From Pleodorina starrii (lineage: Eukaryota; Chlorophyta; Chlorophyceae; Chlamydomonadales; Volvocaceae), in contig BRXU01000009.1 of the NCBI GenBank assembly GCA_030267565.1, forward strand, positions 3,460,501 through 3,524,500: a DNA stretch of 64,000 nt. Reading direction: 5' to 3'. The notes under the pieces are model-generated. The model worked only from the letters and a program-made list of their open reading frames with translations, searched no databases and was not told the DNA's origin. Both the position numbers and the translations under genes were made by a program. This document shows positions 56,388-64,000 of this stretch, piece by piece (the first letter of the stretch is position 1; every line of letters begins with the position of its first letter).

Positions 56388-59300
56388 CCCAATAAATACC
56401 GCCACTACGGTCAAGACCGTGCTCAGCATGCTCGAGCGTGCTCAGCCACGCCAGTGCAGATTTAGCCTGCCAAAATGCAGTGGTAAAGTTTCTATAGCTG
56501 TGTCTAGCCACGCAGAGCACGGTGTCAAAGTGGGCGCTTCCCTGTGGCGCGCGCGCCGGCAATTGTGCAGGTCGACTGCATGGGACCTGTCGTACGCCTG
56601 AGTGGCGGCCAATCAGGCGTACGACAGGTCCCACTCGCACTAAAGGATTTGTTTTGCTCGTGATACTGTTTCCGTTGAACTTTCTTTGACAAAACCATAA
56701 CTTTTACCTTTATTCGTTTTTCTTTGGCAATGTTAGGCGGTTGGCAATTGTGCTGGTCGATTGCATGGGACCTGTCGTACGCGTGAGTGGCGGCCTCTCA
56801 GGCGTACGACAGCTCCCACTCGCACTAAAGGATTTGTTTTGCTCGGCCTTGGTGTGTGATACTGTTTCCTTTGAACTTTCTTGACACCGTAACTACGGTC
56901 ATGACCGTGCTCGAGCAAGGTCCCCAATAAATACCGCCACTACGGTCAAGACCGTGCTCAGCATGCTCGAGCGTGCTCAGCCACGCCAGTGCAGATTTAG
57001 CCTGCCAAAATGCAGTGGTAAAGTTTCTATAGCTGTGTCTAGCCACGCAGAGCACGGTGTCAAAGTGGGCGCTTCCCTGTGGCGCGCGCGCCGGCAATAA
57101 TTGTGCAGGTCGACTGCATGGGACCTGTCGTACGCCTGAGTGGCGGCCACTCAGGCGTACGACAGGTCCCACTCGCACTAAAGGATTTGTTTTGCTCGTG
57201 ATACTGTTTCCGTTGAACTTTCTTTGACAAAACCATAACTTTTACCTTTATTCGTTTTTCTTTGGCAATGCTAGGCGGTTGGCAATTTTGCTGGTCGAAT
57301 GCATGGGACATGTCGTACGCCTGAGTGGCGGCCTCTCAGGCGTACGACAGCTCCCACTCGCACTAAAGGATTTGTTTTGCTCGGCCTTGGTGTGTGATAC
57401 TGTTTCCTTTGAACTTTCTTGACACCGTAACTACGGTCATGACCGTGCTCGAGCAAGGTCCCCAATAAATACCGCCACTACGGTCAAGACCGTGCTCAGC
57501 ATGCTCGAGCGTGCTCAGCCACGCCAGTGCAGATTTAGCCTGCCAAAATGCAGTGGTAAAGCTTCTATAGCTGTGTCTAGCAACGCAGAGCACGGTGTCA
57601 AAGTGGGCGCTTCCCTGTGGCGCGCGCGCCGGCAATTGTGCAGGTCGACTGCATGGGACCTGTCGTATGCCTGAGTGGCGGCCACTCAGGCGTACGACAG
57701 GTCCCACTCGCACTAAAGGATTTGTTTTGCTCGTGATACTGTTTCCGTTGAACTTTCTTTGACAAAACCATAACTTTTACCTTTATTCGTTTTTCTTTGG
57801 CAATGTTAGGCGGTTGGCAATTGTGCTGGTCGATTGCATGGGACCTGTCGTACGCGTGAGTGGCGGCCTCTCAGGCGTACGACAGCTCCCACTCGCACTA
57901 AAGGATTTGTTTTGCTCGGCCTTGGTGTGTGATACTGTTTCCTTTGAACTTTCTTGACACCGTAACTACGGTCATGACCGTGCTCGAGCACGGTCCCCAA
58001 TAAATACCGCCACTACGGTCAAGACCGTGCTCAGCATGCTCGAGCGTGCTCAGCCACGCCAGTGCAGATTTAGCCTGCCAAAATGCAGTGGTAAAGTTTC
58101 TATAGCTGTGTCAACGCAGAGCACGGTGTCAAAGTGGGCGCTTCCCTGTGGCGCGCGCGCACGCCGGCAATTGTGCTGGTCGACTGCATGGGACCTGTCG
58201 TACGCCTGAGTGGCGGCCACTCAGGCGTACGACAGGTCCCACTCGCACTAAAGGATTTGTTTTGCTCGTGATACTGTTTCCGTTGAACTTTCTTTGACAA
58301 AACCATAACTTTTACCTTTATTCGTTTTTCTTTGGCAATGTTAGGCGGTTGGCAATTGTGCTGGTCGATTGCATGGGACCTGTCGTACGCGTGAGTGGCG
58401 GCCTCTCAGGCGTACGACAGCTCCCACTCGCACTAAAGGATTTGTTTTGCTCGGCCTTGGTGTGTGATACTGTTTCCTTTGAACTTTCTTGACACCGTAA
58501 CTACGGTCATGACCGTGCTCGAGCACGGTCCCCAATAAATACCGCCACTACGGTCAAGACCGTGCTCAGCATGCTCGAGCGTGCTCAGCCACGCCAGTGC
58601 AGATTTAGCCTGCCAAAATGCAGTGGTAAAGTTTCTATAGCTGTGTCAACGCAGAGCACGGTGTCAAAGTGGGCGCTTCCCTGTGGCGCGCGCGCGCGCC
58701 GGCAATTGTGCTGGTCGACTGCATGCATGGGACCTGTCGTACGCCTGAGTGGCGGCCACTCAGGCGTACGACAGGTCCCACTCGCACTAAAGGATTTGTT
58801 TTGCTCGTGATACTGTTTCCGTTGAACTTTCTTTGACAAAACCATAACTTTTACCTTTATTCGTTTTTCTTTGGCAATGTTAGGCGGTTGGCAATTGTGC
58901 TGGTCGATTGCATGGGACCTGTCGTACGCGTGAGTGGCGGCCTCTCAGGCGTACGACAGCTCCCACTCGCACTAAAGGATTTGTTTTGCTCGGCCTTGGT
59001 GTGTGATACTGTTTCCTTTGAACTTTCTTGACACCGTAACTACGGTCATGACCGTGCTCGAGCACGGTCCCCAATAAATACCGCCACTACGGTCAAGACC
59101 GTGCTCAGCATGCTCGAGCGTGCTCAGCCACGCCAGTGCAGATTTAGCCTGCCAAAATGCAGTGGTAAAGTTTCTATAGCTGTGTCTAGCCACGCAGAGC
59201 ACGGTGTCAAAGTGGGCGCTTCCCTGTGGCGCGCGCGCCGGCAATAATTGTGCTGGTCGACTGCATGGGACCTGTCGTACGCCTGAGTGGCGGCCACTCA

Positions 59301-62300
59301 GGCGTACGACAGGTCCCACTCGCACTAAAGGATTTGTTTTGCTCGTGATACTGTTTCCGTTGAACTTTCTTTGACAAAACCATAACTTTTACCTTTATTC
59401 GTTTTTCTTTGGCAATGCTAGGCGGTTGGCAATTTTGCTGGTCGAATGCATGGGACATGTCGTACGCCTGAGTGGCGGCCTCTCAGGCGTACGACAGCTC
59501 CCACTCGCACTAAAGGATTTGTTTTGCTCGGCCTTGGTGTGTGATACTGTTTCCTTTGAACTTTCTTGACACCGTAACTACGGTCATGACCGTGCTCGAG
59601 CAAGGTCCCCAATAAATACCGCCACTACGGTCAAGACCGTGCTCAGCATGCTCGAGCGTGCTCAGCCACGCCAGTGCAGATTTAGCCTGCCCAAATGCAG
59701 TGGTAAAGTTTCTATAGCTGTGTCAACGCAGAGCACGGTGTCAAAGTGGGCGCTTCCCTGTGGCGCGCGCGCCGGCAATTGTGCTAGTCGACTGCATGGG
59801 ACCTGTCGTACGCCTGAGTGGCGGCCACTCAGGCGTACGACAGGTCCCACTCGCACTAAAGGATTTGTTTTGCTCGTGATACTGTTTCCGTTGAACTTTC
59901 TTTGACAAAACCATAACTTTTACCTTTATTCGTTTTTCTTTGGCAATGTTAGGCGGTTGGCAATTGTGCTGGTCGATTGCATGGGACCTGTCGTACGCGT
60001 GAGTGGCGGCCTCTCAGGCGTACGACAGCTCCCACTCGCACTAAAGGATTTGTTTTGCTCGGCCTTGGTGTGTGATACTGTTTCCTTTGAACTTTCTTGA
60101 CACCGTAACTACGGTCATGACCGTGCTCGAGCACGGTCCCCAATAAATACCGCCACTACGGTCAAGACCGTGCTCAGCATGCTCGAGCGTGCTCAGCCAC
60201 GCCAGTGCAGATTTAGCCTGCCAAAATGCAGTGGTAAAGTTTCTATAGCTGTGTCAACGCAGAGCACGGTGTCAAAGTGGGCGCTTCCCTGTGGCGCGCG
60301 CGCCGGCAATAATTGTGCTGGTCGACTGCATGCATGGGACCTGTCGTACGCCTGAGTGGCGGCCACTCAGGCGTACGACAGGTCCCACTCGCACTAAAGG
60401 ATTTGTTTTGCTCGTGATACTGTTTCCGTTGAACTTTCTTTGACAAAACCATAACTTTTACCTTTATTCGTTTTTCTTTGGCAATGTTAGGCGGTTGGCA
60501 ATTGTGCTGGTCGATTGCATGGGACCTGTCGTACGCGTGAGTGGCGGCCTCTCAGGCGTACGACAGGTCCCACTCGCACTAAAGGATTTGTTTTGCTCGG
60601 CCTTGGTGTGTGATACTGTTTCCTTTGAACTTTCTTGACACCGTAACTACGGTCATGACCGTGCTCGAGCACGGTCCCCAATAAATACCGCCACTACGGT
60701 CAAGACCGTGCTCAGCATGCTCGAGCGTGCTCAGCCACGCCAGTGCAGATTTAGCCTGCCAAAATGCAGTGGTAAAGTTTCTATAGCTGTGTCTAGCAAC
60801 GCAGAGCACGGTGTCAAAGTGGGCGCTTCCCTGTGGCGCGCGCGCCGGCAATAATTGTGCTGGTCGACTGCATGGGACCTGTCGTACGCCTGAGTGGCGG
60901 CCACTCAGGCGTACGACAGGTCCCACTCGCACTAAAGGATTTGTTTTGCTCGTGATACTGTTTCCGTTGAACTTTCTTTGACAAAACCATAACTTTTACC
61001 TTTATTCGTTTTTCTTTGGCAATGCTAGGCGGTTGGCAATTGTGCTGGTCGACTGCATGGGACCTGTCGTACGCCTGAGTGGCGGCCACTCAGGCGTACG
61101 ACAGGTCCCACTCGCACTAAAGGATTTGTTTTGCTTGTGATACTGTTTCCGTTGAACTTTCTTTGACAAAACCATAACTTTTACCTTTATTCGTTTTTCT
61201 TTGGCAATGTTAGGCGGTTGGCAATTGTGCTGGTCGATTGCATGGGACCTGTCGTACGCGTGAGTGGCTACCTCTCAGGCGTACGACAGCTCCCACTCGC
61301 ACTAAAGGATTTGTTTTGCTCGGCCTTGGTGTGTGATACTGTTTCCTTTGAACTTTCTTGACACCGTAACTACGGTCATGACCGTGCTCGAGCAAGGTCC
61401 CCAATAAATACCGCCACTACGGTCAAGACCGTGCTCAGCATGCTCGAGCGTGCTCAGCCACGCCAGTGCAGATTTAGCCTGCCAAAATGCAGTGGTAAAG
61501 TTTCTATAGCTGTGTCAACGCAGAGCACGGTGTCAAAGTGGGCGCTTCCCTGTGGCGCGCGCGCCGGCAATTGTGCTGGTCGACTGCATGGGACCTGTCG
61601 TACGCCTGAGTGGCGGCCACTCAGGCGTACGACAGGTCCCACTCGCACTAAAGGATTTGTTTTGCTCGTGATACTGTTTCCGTTGAACTTTCTTTGACAA
61701 AACCATAACTTTTACCTTTATTCGTTTTTCTTTGGCAATGTTAGGCGGTTGGCAATTGTGCTGGTCGACTGCATGGGACCTGTCGTACGCCTGAGTGGCG
61801 GCCTCTCAGGCGTACGACAGGTCCCACTCGCACTAAAGGATTTGTTTTGCTCGGCCTTGGTGTGTGATACTGTTTCCTTTGAACTTTCTTGACACCGTAA
61901 CTACGGTCATGACCGTGCTCGAGCACGGTCCCCAATAAATACCGCCACTACGGTCAAGACCGTGCTCAGCATGCTCGAGCGTGCTCAGCCACGCCAGTGC
62001 AGATTTAGCCTGCCAAAATGCAGTGGTAAAGTTTCTATAGCTGTGTCTAGCAACGCAGAGCACGGTGTCAAAGTGGGCGCTTCCCTGTGGCGCGCGCGCC
62101 GGCAATAATTGTGCTGGTCGACTGCATGGGACCTGTCGTACGCCTGAGTGGCGGCCACTCAGGCGTACGACAGGTCCCACTCGCACTAAAGGATTTGTTT
62201 TGCTCGTGATACTGTTTCCGTTGAACTTTCTTTGACAAAACCATAACTTTTACCTTGATTCGTTTTTCTTTGGCAATGTTAGGCGGTTGGCAATTGAGCT

Positions 62301-64000
62301 GGTCGACTGCATGGGACATGTCGTACGCCTGAGTGGCGGCCTCTCAGGCGTACGACAGGTCCCACTCGCACTAAAGGATTTGTTTTGCTCGGCCTTGGTG
62401 TGTGATACTGTTTCCTTTGAACTTTCTTGACACCGTAACTACGGTCATGACCGTGCTCGAGCACGGTCCCCAATAAATACCGCCACTACGGTCAAGACCG
62501 TGCTCAGCATGCTCGAGCGTGCTCAGCCACGCCAGTGCAGATTTAGCCTGCCAAAATGCAGTGGTAAAGCTTCTATAGCTGTGTCTAGCCACGCAGAGCA
62601 CGGTGTCAAAGTGGGCGCTTCCCTGTGGCGCGCGCGCCGGCAATAATTGTGCTGGTCGACTGCATGGGACCTGTCGTACGCCTGAGTGGCGGCCACTCAG
62701 GCGTACGACAGGTCCCACTCGCACTAAAGGATTTGTTTTGCTCGTGATACTGTTTCCGTTGAACTTTCTTTGACAAAACCATAACTTTTACCTTTATTCG
62801 TTTTTCTTTGGCAATGTTAGGCGGTTGGCAATTGTGCTGGTCGATTGCATGGGACATGTCGTACGCCTGAGTGGCGGCCTCTCAGGCGTACGACAGGTCC
62901 CACTCGCACTAAAGGATTTGTTTTGCTCGGCCTTGGTGTGTGATACTGTTTCCTTTGAACTTTCTTGACACCGTAACTACGGTCATGACCGTGCTCGAGC
63001 ACGGTCCCCAATAAATACCGCCACTACGGTCAAGACCGTGCTCAGCATGCTCGAGCGTGCTCAGCCACGCCAGTGCAGATTTAGCCTGCCAAAATGCAGT
63101 GGCAAAGTTTCTATAGCTGTGTCAACGCAGAGCACGGTGTCAAAGTGGGCGCTTCCCTGTGGCGCGCGCGCCGGCAATTGTGCTGGTCGACTGCATGGGA
63201 CCTGTCGTACGCCTGAGTGGCGGCCACTCAGGCGTACGACAGGTCCCACTCGCACTAAAGGATTTGTTTTGCTCGTGATACTGTTTCCGTTGAACTTTCT
63301 TTGACAAAACCATAACTTTTACCTTTATTCGTTTTTCTTTGGCAATGTTAGGCGGTTGGCAATTGTGCTGGTCGATTGCATGGGACATGTCGTACGCCTG
63401 AGTGGCGGCCTCTCAGGCGTACGACAGGTCCCACTCGCACTAAAGGATTTGTTTTGCTCGGCCTTGGTGTGTGATACTGTTTCCTTTGAACTTTCTTGAC
63501 ACCGTAACTACGGTCATGACCGTGCTCGAGCACGGTCCCCAATAAATACCGCCACTACGGTCAAGACCGTGCTCAGCATGCTCGAGCGTGCTCAGCCACG
63601 CCAGTGCAGATTTAGCCTGCCAAAATGCAGTGGTAAAGTTTCTATAGCTGTGTCTAGCAACGCAGAGCACGGTGTCAAAGTGGGCGCTTCCCTGTGGCGC
63701 GCGCGCCGGCAATAATTGTGCTGGTCGACTGCATGGGACCTGTCGTACGCCTGAGTGGCGGCCACTCAGGCGTACGACAGGTCCCACTCGCACTAAAGGA
63801 TTTGTTTTGCTCGTGATACTGTTTCCGTTGAACTTTCTTTGACAAAACCATAACTTTTACCTTATTCGTTTTTCTTTGGCAATGTTAGGCGGTTGGCAAT
63901 TGTGCTGGTCGACTGCATGGGACCTGTCGTACGCCTGAGTGGCGGCCTCTCAGGCGTACGACAGGTCCCACTCGCACTAAAGGATTTGTTTTGCTCGGCC

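Larger units (their letters stand above)
51413..64000 (+). repeat. Satellite array, right segment, continues beyond the window
   Basis: Unit anchors are at 51612, 52144, 52680, 53593, 54495, 55027, 55866, 56398, 56933, 57471, 58006, 58541, 59080, 59618, 60149, 60687, 61410, 61941, 62479, 63017 and 63548. From 55866 to 60687 the spacing is regular at 531-539 bp; 723 (60687-61410) reflects one extra hairpin module, and 902-913 reflect two. Units fall into sequence variants: H2 ending CAGCTCCC or CAGGTCCC, TCTAGCAACGC shortened to TCAACGC, CACGGTCCCC or CAAGGTCCCC. The TAACG variant of the left segment is absent here. Indels not divisible by three in otherwise conserved units argue against coding. 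Confidence 0.97.

Noticed and set aside
38759..64000. Dozens of near-identical 60-137 aa ORFs on both strands of the array, resembling a protein family
   Set aside because: They are satellite copies read through palindromes. Indels of 4 and 11 bp among units break the frame, both strands give equally good ORFs, and there is no start context or splice signal.
38759..64000. CRISPR-like array
   Set aside because: Units of 530-940 bp with no unique spacers, in a eukaryotic setting; it is a tandem satellite.
1..64000. tRNA, rRNA or other structured RNA genes
   Set aside because: None recognised by eye on either strand; a covariance-model search was not possible here.

Overview
The window looks like nuclear DNA of a GC-rich green alga, most likely a volvocine or other chlamydomonadalean. 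The grounds are: many short exons split by GT-AG introns with C/T-rich tails; Gly/Ala-rich low-complexity insertions in otherwise conserved eukaryotic proteins; candidate TGTAA polyadenylation signals downstream of genes; plant-type gene families; and a chromodomain Ty3/gypsy retrotransposon. The species cannot be named from the sequence alone. I rebuilt every gene model by hand from splice sites, phase continuity and family similarity.

Genic part (1-36.5 kb). A La-type RNA-binding protein runs on the minus strand off the left edge (7 exons seen, 1-2781). It is divergent, across about 400 bp, from a 17-exon dynamin-related GTPase of the DRP3/Dnm1/Drp1 class (3185-11760, 931 aa). On the same plus strand follow a small secreted Cys-rich protein (13683-14997, 3 exons, 179 aa), a choline-transporter-like SLC44/CTL membrane protein (16134-21971, 12 exons, 614 aa), a poorly coding 3.9 kb stretch with doubtful ORFs (21972-25853), a major-facilitator transporter (25854-29739, 7 exons, 537 aa), and an Ariadne-type RBR E3 ubiquitin ligase (31224-36533, 11 exons including a 20-nt microexon, 603 aa). 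In each completed model the exon phases close from ATG to stop. The genes have housekeeping-type functions (RNA chaperoning, organelle fission, transport, ubiquitination) and show no sign of forming one pathway.

Repetitive part (38.4-64 kb). Sixteen copies of a 19-bp minisatellite (38455-38758) abut a satellite array that runs to the end of the window. Its basic unit is about 531-539 bp, made of one unique module (A) and two related hairpin modules (H1, H2), each built on a roughly 50-bp inverted repeat. Thirty A modules are visible. Larger spacings (723, 788, 839, 902-913, 944 bp) arise from extra hairpin modules or deletions.

A young 6181-bp Ty3/gypsy chromovirus (45232-51412, minus strand) sits inside one satellite unit. 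It has 282-bp LTRs differing at one site, a TAGGC target duplication, PBS, PPT, gag, and a pol with protease, RT, RNase H, integrase and chromodomain. Removing the element and one TSD copy restores a 944-bp spacing that recurs elsewhere in the array. Unusual points are a Dam-like adenine-methyltransferase domain at the start of pol, one in-frame amber codon between gag and pol, and a +1 frame change inside gag.
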